Origin: Anastatus disparis
Lineage: Eukaryota; Arthropoda; Insecta; Hymenoptera; Eupelmidae
DNA length: 64,000 nt
NCBI GenBank assembly: GCA_017163975.1
Contig: JAFFSR010000229.1
Span: 15,208,001 to 15,272,000, forward strand
Reading direction: 5' to 3'
A program made the translations under genes and the position numbers. The notes beneath the pieces are model-generated. The model ran no database searches. It had not been told where the DNA came from and worked only from the letters and a program-made list of their open reading frames with translations. This document shows positions 1 to 12,398 of the stretch, one piece after another. The first letter of the stretch is position 1. Every line of letters begins with the position of its first letter.

Positions 1-2368
1 AACTTAATGAGGCTTTAGAAAATTAAACTTTATTCTATTGAAGTTTATAAGTTTGGTATTGACAATAGACGGCTCTCTAAATTGCAGCAAAGATTTATTA
101 GCCTCATCTTTCCTTCGTGTCTTGACAAGATAATCGTATCATTGCCAACCTAATATTTACCTCTTACAACAATTGTCTGCTTAATTTGGAGAATTTTCTC
201 GGAGCAATATAATTTTTCAATTATTTGCAACATTGTTTCATGATAAGCTTTTAAAATTCGCATGATTTTTGCCTGACCTACTGCTAAACAAGCATCTATT
301 CTCATAGCGTGCAAAATTACATAATCTCATTCTAAAGCTTTTTTCAAATGTTGATAAGAAAATAAATTTAATTATCAATTTCTGATTATATCAGAAGGAA
401 ATTTGTTTTTCGATCTTTTACTCTGCAAAGCATTCCATCATTCATAAAAGTCCTGGAACAGGTTGTAAGCTAAATTTTTGGCAAATATTAATTGAGATTC
501 TTCGGTAAGCTGTAATTCTTACTCGGTTACTTTTAAGCGCACGCGATGTGCTCATTCTTTGAAAAGTTACTTTTTCTTTTATTTTTTATCCTCCCATCCC
601 ACATAAACTAGAAGCTCTTTTCGTTCTTTCTTTCTTTCTTTCTTCCTAAAAGAAATATCCCGCCCACCGTTTTCTCATTCTTCCCAGGCTCTTTTCTCGA
701 GTCCCCATAGTATTGCAGATAATGGCTTTATTCCAGCAGATAAACTCTCCGACCAAGAAGAACAAGAGGAAGAACAAAAAGAAGAAGGAGCATCATCTTT
801 AGGCAGTGCACTCACGAATCAAGCGAGAACGAGAAAGAGGAAATGGAGAAAGAGAGGGAAAATGAGAGGCTGTGAGCGGTACCGTTTTCTTTTTTCTCTT
901 AGTTTCTTCTTCGTCTTCCTCTTCTTCTTCTTCTTCTTCTTCTTTACTTTCGGTTGCTTTGGATCGAGTGTTCTTGTAGGATTTAGCTGCTGTTATTGCT
1001 GCTGTCTTAGCTGCTGCTGCTGCAATATTTTTTCCTCATCTTAGCTGCTAGTCGTTGCACACCTTTACTTATCTTTTGCTTTTCGGTCCCCTTACTTTCC
1101 ATTTGGTACGTGTCTTCTATGTATATAAGTTAAAAAAAAAAAACGAGACCCTCGCTTAATGACAATTTCAGGTAGTAAAAATTCTCTCTTCTACTCTTTG
1201 ATCCGTTCACCTCTTTTTAACGGACTTCTCATGTTTTTTTTTTTTACCTCGCACAACCTATGTTCGATATCCGATTTCTTCTTTTCCTCTTTCATCTTAC
1301 TCTATTATCTCAGCAAGATTTTAAACACAAGATATGCCAATGCTCTAGTCTTGTATTGCACGCGTACATCGAAAAAGAATTTCTGGAACGTTTTATACCT
1401 AATTTTGACTTTACACTTTATAAATTGTCTTTTTTCATTTTTTTATTACAATATAAATATTTTTTAAGAATCAGAAATCTGTTGATTTTTTAAACTGAAT
1501 AGCAGGTTGTAACTTATAATAATTAAAAATCTAAATGACTGATGATCTGCAAACTGAGAGATGGAAAAAATAAAAGTTTAATTTATGATTTTGCAAGATC
1601 TTTTTAGAAAATAAGCTTTTCATCACATGGGCTGAATCAAGTTGAGAATCATAAATAGCGAAAAAGAAAATAAATAGAAAAAATTAATTAGAATTTTTCA
1701 TTTGGTACACTAATTAAATTAAGTGTTATGCTCTGTGAGAGCAAGAAAATCAAATATTTACAATAAACGTTTAATCTTTTAATAAGCATTACGAATCATA
1801 TTGCAAGTTTATCTTATACAATAAAAATAAAGTATTCTTAGAAAATTATCATTATTATTGTTAATAATAATTTTAATCTTGATCTATCTAGAATTAATTA
1901 CATTTCAAATCTTATTTATTTTTAATTCTTTGGATTTAACTTTTATTTATTTAAAATTCAGTTAAAGTTAAATATCGATTTGTTTCTATTTTTATTGCAA
2001 AAAATGAATTTTTTCTTTCGTAAAAATTGATATTTTTAAAATTTCAAAATTTCCACTATGTACACAATGCAGCATAATGTCACGATTACAAATATAACTT
2101 GGATTTTAATTTAATATGCGTAAAATTGCATTTTACTTATTATGTAAATTTATTAAACACAATCTTCTACATCTGACATAAAACAATAGCCTTAGATACA
2201 GATTGCAATTGCGATATCACTCCGATATTAATCACGTACATATTTTTACTTTGATGATGCACCGAAATATCGAAACATACTTTTTTCACGAACTATCAAA
2301 TTACAAAATAGTAGAAAAAATAATCTTTTAAGAATATTAATTATTATTCTGACTTTATCAATCACTGA
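1..2368. other. Region without a recognised gene; low-complexity tracts
   Basis: I see no convincing gene here. Between about 600 and 1060 the base composition becomes less AT-rich and strongly strand-biased (CTTT, CTT and CTG runs). The rest, 1100-2368, is AT-rich sequence with scattered poly-A and poly-T. Short reading frames at 862-1493 are Phe/Leu/Cys-rich translations of these pyrimidine runs and are not believable proteins. Confidence 0.6.
886..1023 (-). other. Low-complexity, possibly coding minus-strand tract
   Basis: Read on the minus strand this stretch gives an Ala-rich then Glu/Lys-rich frame: several Ala from GCA repeats, a run of about eight Glu with an Asp, then a basic patch. 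An AG directly precedes the GCA run, and a GT follows the basic patch near 886. It could be a low-complexity exon of a gene lying mostly to the left of the window. It could equally be a pair of trinucleotide microsatellites (CTG and CTT). I cannot decide from sequence alone. Confidence 0.25.
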
Positions 2369-2976
2369 CTAGAACAGTGTCACATCTCCGGATCACGGAT
2401 TTTGCTCAAACTTCGGGATAAGTTTTCACATGACAAAATATGGAAAGGGCTAAAGTTATAGTCACAAACGCTCAATATTTCCCTAGTCGCAGGTAATTAA
2501 AGAAAATCACTAAAAAAGTTACTAGATATTTAAACACTTATAGCTCTTAAGCATTGATAGCTATTTAAATCTTTTTAAAATAGTAGTTATAACATATAAA
2601 AATATTATTTTTTCCCAAAGCCATAGCGTAATAAAGATTGAACCTGAATTTTCATTTTAAAACATTAATTAATAATAAAAGCTGAAATTAGGTCCAATCT
2701 TTATTACGCTATAACTTTGAAAATAATATTTTTATATGCTATAGTTACTATTTTAAAAAGATTTAAGCTCAGCTTGAATTTAAAAAAAGTTTGAAGCTTT
2801 TAGCTATTAATGCTAAAATCTAGTAACTTTTTTAGTGATTTTCTTTAATTGCCTGTGATTAGGAAAATATTGAGCGTTTGTGACTATAACTTTAGCTTTT
2901 TCCATATTTTATCATCTGAAAATTTATCCTGAAGTTTGAGCAAAATCCGTGATCCGGAGATGTGACACTCTCCTAG
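2369..2976. mobile_element. Foldback (long inverted repeat) MITE, family A
   Basis: The two halves are near reverse complements over roughly 300 bp each. The left end reads CTAGAACAGTGTCACATCTC and the right end, reverse-complemented, CTAGGAGAGTGTCACATCTC. A 3-bp direct repeat TGA flanks both ends (2366-2368 and 2977-2979), as expected for a target-site duplication. The element has no coding capacity. The same terminal sequence recurs at 60115-60790 and, one-sided, at about 52708, so this is a family. The superfamily is not assignable by eye; 3-bp duplications occur in PIF/Harbinger-like elements. Confidence 0.8.
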
Positions 2977-2979
2977 TGA

Positions 2980-3982
2980 GTAATATATTAACTCGAACCT
3001 CTGCATTGACGAAACAAGTGATTTTTTTAACGTCACTGTATTTCAGCTATCATTGCGATGCTAATTAGCGATTAAGGTAATTTCAGTCTCTTTGTAAATA
3101 GAGCACCTGTATCTTTAGAGGTGCTTGTAACAATCGGCCACCAAGAGCAGGATTGAAACTCAAGTCTTCGAGAATACGAATCCATTACTCTGCCGAATGA
3201 GCCAATGAGACCTCTACAGAAGTCTTTAATAATAATGTCATTTTTATTTTAAATGAAACAAATTTTTACAAATAGATTAACTGTCTTTTTTAAAAACTTT
3301 ATATGAATAAAAATTCAAAAGACCAAAAATTAAACTAATATATTTAAAAAAAGAGAGATTTTTAAATACTTGGTTAATGTAATTAAAAGATGTAAAAAAT
3401 ACAAAAATCAAAATTAAGTTTATCTTCCGAATTTTTATGACATTATAATCATTTTAAAAATAAATATATTTTTAAATTTATTTCTAAAAACTTGCTTTTT
3501 ATAAAGTTTAAATAATATTATTTATAATAATATTGGACAATTAATTGATGATTCCTTTTAATTTTTACAAAAATGTTGCCGAATAAACTAAAAAGTTTCA
3601 AAATCTATGAAAAAGTCTTTAAAGATTATGTAAGGTATAAAATCTACGAGCCTAATTATACAGACATTATGCTTCTTATTTTTTATAATTTAAAAATTTG
3701 AGAGTATAATACTTTTTAGGATAAAAAATTTAAAAAACTCTAAATGTACTTGTAGTGTCATCTTTCGGTCACTTTACAAATCATGTATATATATATGTAT
3801 ATATATACACATATATATATAAAATTTAAAGTCCAGTCCAAAGTCCAATTCAAATTTGCCATAAAGACAGCAATCTACTTTACCTTCAAATAACAACATA
3901 ACCCATATGACCGGTTTACTTTTTACAAGTTTTTAATATATAAATAAATAAATAATAAATATATATTAAAATACATTATAAA
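2980..3982. other. Intergenic region upstream of the GMC gene
   Basis: Apart from the tRNA-like fragment near 3050-3215 this is AT-rich sequence. It includes a short alternating TA/CA tract at about 3785-3822. The last few hundred bases should carry the promoter of the GMC oxidoreductase, but I cannot point to a specific core element. Confidence 0.5.
3050..3215 (-). repeat. Possible tRNA-derived SINE fragment
   Basis: On the minus strand from about 3215 the sequence carries a box-A-like stretch (TGGCTCATTCGGCAGAGT). About 30 bases later comes a box-B-like stretch (GAGTTTCAATCC), close to RNA polymerase III internal promoter spacing. A predicted tRNA fold is imperfect, and no poly-A tail or target duplication is obvious. 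A tRNA-derived SINE remnant is more likely than a working tRNA. Confidence 0.4.
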
Positions 3983-6472
<2,490 letters not shown>

Positions 6473-6704
6473 ATATTTTTTTAACTATGTACATATTTTT
6501 ATACAATATATTTGTTATATTTTTTTGGAAACTTCAAAACAAACAAATTAACAGAATATGTATAAAAATAAAAATATATTTTTATACACGTATACATATG
6601 TCTAAACTTTTTTCTTTTATTTTTAAAATGTAAAACAAAAGACAAACCCACAAACATTTTTCATGTTATAAAGGCATGTGTATTGTATCATTTTATAATG
6701 TCTT
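6473..6704. promoter_or_regulatory. Short interval between the GMC and galactosyltransferase genes
   Basis: Only about 230 bases separate two genes on the same strand. An AATAAA-type signal near 6566 fits 3' end formation of the GMC transcript, so the promoter of the downstream gene must be compact or lie inside this interval. Confidence 0.4.
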
Positions 6705-8100
6705 ATGTGTTACATGCAATTGACTGTTTTTGTTTACATAATGAGTGTATTGCAAACAATCATTAAGTCAACGGAATCTTTAAATCCAATAATAATGAAT
6801 ATTATTAACTCAAAATATGAAGGAAATTCTTTTCATCACTATAAACATTTTTTATTAGAAAATTCAAATAATAGAAGCTTTCAAAACAAAAATGTTGTTA
6901 AACGTTATGATGCATATGATTACGATGAATCAGGTAATGCTTTATGGGTAAATAATGTTTATGAAGATGGTTTTTCAGTAACAGTACGTCACAAATGTCC
7001 AAGACAAGGAAAAAATTTGAAATTAATTGTTATAATTTTATCAAACCCACTTAATTATTTTGCAAGAATGGCTATAAGAGAAACATGGGGTCAATTTGGA
7101 AATTATAAATATATTCGAGTTATTTTTCTATTGGGTGCTCATACCGATTCTCAGATGAAAAAACAACTAGCCAAAGAACAAAAAATTTGCAAAGATATTA
7201 TTCGAGGACATGTATTAGATTCACATTTAAATGCAAGTTTGAAGATTGTATCAGCTTTAGAATGGATCAGTACATACTGCATAAAAGCTAACTTCATTTT
7301 GGTAGTAAATGACAACGTATTCATAAATATGCAACAGCTTATAATTTTCATAAAGACTCATATGAAGTACAAAAATAGCATTTTTGCAAGATTCTTGGAA
7401 AATAATTCATATTATTTATCGAATGAAGAGAATGTAAAATCCTTCAAGTCAAGAGATTTAATAGGACATGCATATTTATTAACCAATGATATTATAAAAA
7501 AGATATTTCATGAAGTTTTAAAAAAGTATTTTTATTATCATTTATTACAATTGACCCTAGCTTATGACATTTAATTTTTTTAATTTAAATGGAAGATTTC
7601 AAAAATTCACAAAATGTGTAAACATTAGTACACAAAACATTTTTTTGAATTTTTTAAAAATTTCTAAATAATAATTCTATTACCATTTATTTTAATGTAT
7701 CTAAATGTTTTAAGCTAGGATAGATTACCTTTTATAATCTTAAATTTTTATATAAATTTAACATTTATTTTTAAGGAAAATAATGGAAATTGAAGATATA
7801 TTTTTAACTAGGATCATTGATAGAGATCTTAAAATTGAACGAATAAATATCAATGAATTTTCATGTTCAAATAAAAACATTAATGTGTGTACTTTACAAC
7901 GATGTATTAGCTTGAATAATGTTAAACCAAGTGAACAGTATAATTTATGGGAACAATTACATACTTGCAGTCCAAATTGCTCTTATCATTGTTATCAATC
8001 ATCAGGAAAAATGATTAAATCAAATAGAAAAGTTTTTTTTATTATAAATGTTGGACTCTTTACAGTTAATTTATATATAAAAAAATACATTAATTTGTAA
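6705..8100 (+). CDS. Beta-1,3-galactosyltransferase-like protein (GT31), 2 exons
   Basis: Exons are 6705-7525 and 7776-8100, joined in phase 2, giving 381 aa. The splice is supported because the family motif E-D-V-F appears just after the junction as EDIF (residues 280-283). Other GT31 marks: RMAIRETWG (121-129), a conserved Leu-Lys region before the acidic motif, and the C-terminal VCTLQRCISLNNVKPSEQYNLW region. The usual metal/UDP-sugar-binding DDDVFVN is NDNVFIN (NDN at 202-204), so catalysis is uncertain. A short hydrophobic stretch at residues 4-19 could be the type II Golgi anchor. The tail is Cys-rich and ends with a hydrophobic segment, unusual for the family. Family members transfer galactose or N-acetylglucosamine in the Golgi lumen. 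An upstream start or exon cannot be excluded. Confidence 0.82.
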
Positions 8101-8615
8101 AATAGTTTTAGAGCTGGTTATTTTTTCTTAACAAATGAACTTGATTAAATAAAAAAATTCAAAAAGATTCATAAAATTTAATTAAACTGAAAAAATTATT
8201 GAGAATAAATTTAATATCCAATAGCTACTTAGATGAGGACAAGAAAATATTTTAATTATTTATAAAATTCATATGTAAAAATCTGATTTGATGCTAAATA
8301 TCCAGCTCTGTCAATTTAATCATTTCATTCACATTTATTCATATGTATGCAATGAAAATTTTGATGAATTCATGAATCAATTTTTCTTAAGTTGAATTTG
8401 CAAATTTATTTACAAAAAAATATTTTCTTAATGATTAAATTGATCTTATTTGATAAAAGAAAACCCACAAATATAAAAATTTTAAAGTTTTAATAACTTT
8501 GAAAGTAGTTGATTCATTAAAGAGTATTCATTTACAAAACAATATTTTTTCATCAAAATTTTCTCCAACATTCATCTAAATATACAAAATCATTAATGAT
8601 TAACTAAAAAATTTA
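8101..8615. other. Intergenic sequence between converging genes
   Basis: About 0.5 kb lie between the galactosyltransferase (+) and the RBM7-like gene (-), both ending here. It is AT-rich and should hold both 3' untranslated regions; AATAAA-like sequences are present in both directions. No gene or structured repeat was seen. Confidence 0.5.
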
Positions 8616-9409
8616 TCAATATCTTTTTCGATGTTCGTCATGACGATATGATCTATGAGATGAATGCTTATGTCTAATATCTCGACCGAATGATTCCTGA
8701 CGATTATTATGTCTGTCATGATTGTGTCTATTATTATGTCTATCACGATCTTGGTAAGGATGATTCCTATTTTGTTGTCTATTAGACCAATAATCATTTT
8801 GTGGAGATTGAGAATAAAGAGAAGTTTGACTAGGATACGAAGCTGGAGTCAAGAACATGGAATTTGGAGCAAATTGTAAAGGAGCAATAGCACCTAACAA
8901 AATCTGTTGTCCAAGCTGCAATTCATTTTGTACATTGCGTTGTCTGTTATCATACATATTTCCTTGTTGTTGCTGTTGTAGGTAAGAATTGTCTACGCTA
9001 TTATTTCTTGATTTCATATTCAATGGACGATTAAATAAAGTTGTACCATCAAAGAGATCCAAAGCATACGGAACTGAGCATACATGTTTATATGTTACAA
9101 AGCCAAAAGTCTTTTGCTTACCATCACGATCTTTTGGAATGCTTACTTTCTGTACAGGGCCACCCTGATAAATAAGATATATGGTTTTACATTTTTATGA
9201 AAATACTTTTACATTATTATAATTTTTTTAAAATTAAAATTATGAACAAATACATAAAATTCAATTATAAAAATTATAAAAATCAAAAATTCTAAAAAGA
9301 ATCTAAATTTTTTTGAGGTTACCTGCATAAATAGCTCATACAAAATGTCTTCTGAGACTTTTTCGTGTAAGTTACCGCACCAAATAGTTCTTGTGTCTTC
9401 GTCATCCAT
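8616..9409 (-). CDS. RBM7-like RNA-recognition-motif protein, 2 exons
   Basis: Exons are 9323-9409 and 8616-9164, total 211 aa. The protein opens with an RRM: RNP2-like TIWCGNL near residues 8-14, then PVQKVSIPKDRDGK, RNP1-like TFGFVTYKH, and CSVPYALDLFDG. This order closely resembles vertebrate RBM7 (FVGNL, PKDKDGKPKQFAFVNFKH, VPYAMNLLNG). The rest is Gln/Asn-rich, then an Arg/His/Asp-rich low-complexity tail. RBM7 is the RNA-binding subunit of the NEXT complex, which hands nuclear transcripts to the exosome; that role is inferred by homology. An SF3B4- or RBM11-like paralogue is the main alternative. Confidence 0.85.
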
Positions 9410-9914
9410 TATATCGAATTTATTTTACACAATAAATAAAATAATATAGAGAACTGTGTTTTTATTTTTTTATTAAAAACAACAAAAGATACACATAACC
9501 TCTTAATCTTACTCTTCAGTTATTTCTTGTTATTATACTTTTGCGCTTGCGGCTTTAATGCGATGAAGAAAGTAAAATACCGCGAGAATTTAAAAACTAA
9601 TATCAAAATGAGTAATTTTTTAATTGTAAATTATAATGAGACATTAAATTTTTATTGAATCTACCAACGTAATATATGTTTATTTCTTAAATTTTTACTA
9701 TACTGATTTTCAGTTATACATACACTTAGCGAGTAAAATCAGTAACAATGTAAATCATGCACAGATAAATTGTTATTTTAAATTACAGGTCACATTAAAT
9801 TTCAATAAACAGTTTTGTTTTTATTTTAAAAAACAGCAACAAATAATTACTTACTTTATCGCTGAATGAAAATGCACCCTTATTCAATTAGAAGCAAATA
9901 TGATTGGTCGTTTC
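9410..9914. promoter_or_regulatory. Upstream region of the RBM7-like gene
   Basis: The first 150 bases upstream of the start codon should carry the 5' untranslated region and promoter; the GC-richer patch at about 9540-9590 is a candidate. I see no defined core element. No other gene is visible before the transposon nest. Confidence 0.4.
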
Positions 9915-11739
9915 CCTATCAAAAAGATCCAGCTGGATATCTACCTGGATTATCCATCTGGATTCGATGGATATTCAATGGATATCCAGCTGGAACATCC
10001 ACCTGGATTTCTGACGAGATATAGGGGAGAGTGGGGCGAATTTCCAGATGGGGTAACTTTAAGAATGCTTATATAATAATCTCACACATGAAAATTTTTA
10101 TCCGGGGTCAGTAAAATAGATTAAAAATATATATAAAAACGAACTTTTTTATACAACTTCTATTGATAATTTGAATTCGTAACAGCCACTTCTTTTTTTT
10201 CGCAGCGCCTTCCAAAACTTTTGGGTTGTCTAAAAATACATCTCATAATTCTGTGTGAACGAAACGATTTGTCACATAATAATAAGTTTATAGTACATTA
10301 CAAAACAAAAATTTTGACACCTAGTATGACCCGATACGTTAAGTTTAAGCTTAGTACTGCCCATATGGAAAAAATTTTTGGATATAATTGTAAATAACTG
10401 TTAATAACTGTAAATAAATGTAAATAAATGTAAATAACTGTAAATAACTGTAGAAAAGTGTTAAAAAATGTGGGAATTGAGACATAAATAACAGTTATTT
10501 ACAATTATTTACAATTATTTACTGTTATTTACACTTATTTACAGTTATTAACTGTTATTTACACTTATTAACTGTTATTTACACTTATTTACAGTTATTT
10601 ACATTTATTCACTTTTTTCACAATTATTTACAGTTATTTACGATTATTTATAGTTTTTTACAATTATTTGCAGTTATTTACATTTTCGAAAATTATCACA
10701 AATTTATTCAATAATTTTATATATAGGCGAAAATTTTTAAAAATGTGAATAACTGTAAATAATTGTAAAAAACTATGGAAAATTGTAAATAGTTGTAAAT
10801 AATTATAAATAACTGTAAATAACTGTAAATAACTATAAATAATTGTAAATAATTATTAATAACATTAAATTATCCACTAATTTAAAAATTTTTGAAAATG
10901 TAAATAACTGTAAATAATTATGAATAACTGTAAATAATTATGAATAATTGTAAATAATTATAAAAAACTGTAAATAATTGTAAATAATTGTAAATAACTG
11001 TAAATAACAGTTAATAACTGTAAATAACTGTAAATAATAGTAATTAATAATAAATAATAGTAAATAACTGTAAATAACTATTATTTATGTCTCAATTCCT
11101 ACATTTTTTAACAGTTATTTACAATTATTTACTATTATTTACAGTTTTTCACATAAATTATTTCCATATGGGTGACAGTTCAAAGATTTTTAATCATTTG
11201 GGGCAACTTTCCAATACAATGTTAATTAATAGGGACTTTTTGGAAAATCGCTTTCTTATTCATTTTATATCAATAATAATTTATTTAGTATTCATACGAA
11301 TATTATTATGTTAATATTATATTTTTGTGATTATTAATGTATTAATGATTAATAAAATAGTCAAAAATTTGAAAAAATTCGTTAAATAAAAAATTTAATT
11401 GTATTTTCCAAGTTTAATAGTACAATCGGAAAATAGCCCCAATGCAAAATGAAAAGTTGCCCCATACATGGGGCTACTTTCCAAAAAACAATTTTTTTTT
11501 CAATCCAAACTATCGTTATGTTAAATGAATAATAAGGAGTCTAGACTAATTTTTTTATTCAATTTGAAGTCTAAACTTAGTGTTAATGCTTTGGTATGAG
11601 TCAATTATTTCACTACCGGAGAAGAAATCTTCTCTTAAAAAAACGTCTGGAATTTAGCTCCACCTTCCCCTATCCATCTTGATTTCCGAATGGATTATCC
11701 ACCTGGATTTTGGAAAAATGGATCTTTTTGATAGGGTTA
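9915..11739. mobile_element. Foldback element B (outer), with a nested element
   Basis: The outer ends are inverted copies: CCCTATCAAAAAGATCCA at about 9915 and its reverse complement at about 11720-11738. Subterminal sequence in both arms repeats the motif CCACCTGGATTT or ATCCAGCTGGAT. Inside lies a second element whose own inverted ends start ATAGGGGAGAGTGGGG (about 10020) and ATAGGGGAAGGTGGAG (about 11673, reverse strand). No transposase is encoded. Sequence resembling the outer arm recurs near 42280. Confidence 0.7.
10360..11178. repeat. Satellite-like 10-bp repeat arranged as a palindrome
   Basis: Dozens of imperfect copies of TGTAAATAAC/T run in blocks of alternating orientation: forward to about 10460, reverse at 10490-10680, forward at 10740-11090, reverse at 11110-11155. 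The blocks are framed by inverted single-copy pieces: CATATGGAAAAAAT near 10363 against its complement near 11163, and TGGGAATTGAGACATAAAT near 10470 against its complement near 11080-11100. The core is therefore a large imperfect palindrome inside the inner element. Confidence 0.8.
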
Positions 11740-11903
11740 ATGCACAAAAAATATGGGAAAAAGTAATGTTTTAAAAATACAACTAATTGAGGGACTCAAA
11801 AGTAACAGCTGAAGTCGTATTCTGTAAGGATTCCGTAACCTAAAAAAATAGGCCATCAGTCTCAAATTTTTAAATTGATAAATATATTTTTTAATCTTTG
11901 ATC

Positions 11904-11916
11904 AAAAGTATTGGAG
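11904..11916 (+). repeat. Target-site duplication, left copy
   Basis: AAAAGTATTGGAG is repeated exactly at 12386-12398, bracketing the SINE. A 13-bp duplication with a 3' poly-A tail is the signature of target-primed reverse transcription. Confidence 0.85.
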
Positions 11917-12385
11917 GACCGACGCATTGGCCGAGTGGTTCGGCGCGCGCCAGGCGATCTGCAAAGTTAAGCAGCATTGGCCGCGGTTAGTACTTGGATG
12001 GGTGACCGCTCCAAGGAACGCTGCGCGTCCAGTCTGGACTTGCTTTGTGTCACGATCGCTTGGGCGTGCTGGCCACATGACAATGTGAACGGGAGGTGTG
12101 TCAGATACGGTGTAGGTATCCTGATACAAGGATGCCTAATACCGAATCTGCTATATACACCGACCCATTCCGGAGAGGGTTTTCCCAGGTTTTATCCCAC
12201 TGGGTTTGCCTATGGGTTTTCCCCTCTCCACGGGCATTACCCCGGATGAATGCGGAATGGGACGGGGCAAAATGGGACGGGTAAAAAACAAAAAAGAATT
12301 GGAAGTATAAATAAAGGTGTGGGGAATACGTTAAAATCGTAAAGATAAACGTGGAAGCCACCAAAATTTAAAAAAAAAAAAAAAA
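11917..12385 (+). mobile_element. SINE with a tRNA-like and 5S rRNA-like head
   Basis: About 470 bp, ending in a run of about 20 A and flanked by exact 13-bp direct repeats. The first 30 bases include TGGCCGAGTGGTTCGGC, which resembles the D-arm/box A of a serine or leucine tRNA. The next section (about 11965-12020) includes GTTAAGCAGCATTGGCCG and GGTTAGTACTTGGATGGG, closely matching the middle and 3' half of eukaryotic 5S rRNA, including its internal control region. The body is GC-rich relative to the region and has no believable gene. It was probably mobilised in trans by a LINE; the partner is unknown. Confidence 0.82.
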
Positions 12386-12398
12386 AAAAGTATTGGAG
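12386..12398 (+). repeat. Target-site duplication, right copy
   Basis: Exact match to 11904-11916, directly after the SINE poly-A tail. Confidence 0.85.

Noticed and set aside
862..1044. 60-codon Phe/Cys-rich frame
   Set aside because: Translation of CTT and CTG microsatellites; no family resemblance.
3130..3215. Working tRNA gene
   Set aside because: Box A and box B like stretches are present but stems do not pair well and no clean acceptor stem exists; kept only as a possible SINE fragment.
7526..7775. Truncated galactosyltransferase ending at 7574
   Set aside because: Splicing from 7525 to 7776 keeps phase and supplies the expected E-D-(V/I)-F motif and C-terminal region.
10360..11178. 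CRISPR array
   Set aside because: The repeats are 10-bp AT-rich units without unique spacers, in a eukaryotic genome.
11960..12020. Genuine 5S rRNA gene
   Set aside because: Only part of 5S is matched, the 5' part is tRNA-like, and the unit has a poly-A tail and target duplications.
11902..12364. Overlapping frames on both strands near 12 kb
   Set aside because: They lie inside the SINE and reflect its lower AT content, so stops are rarer.
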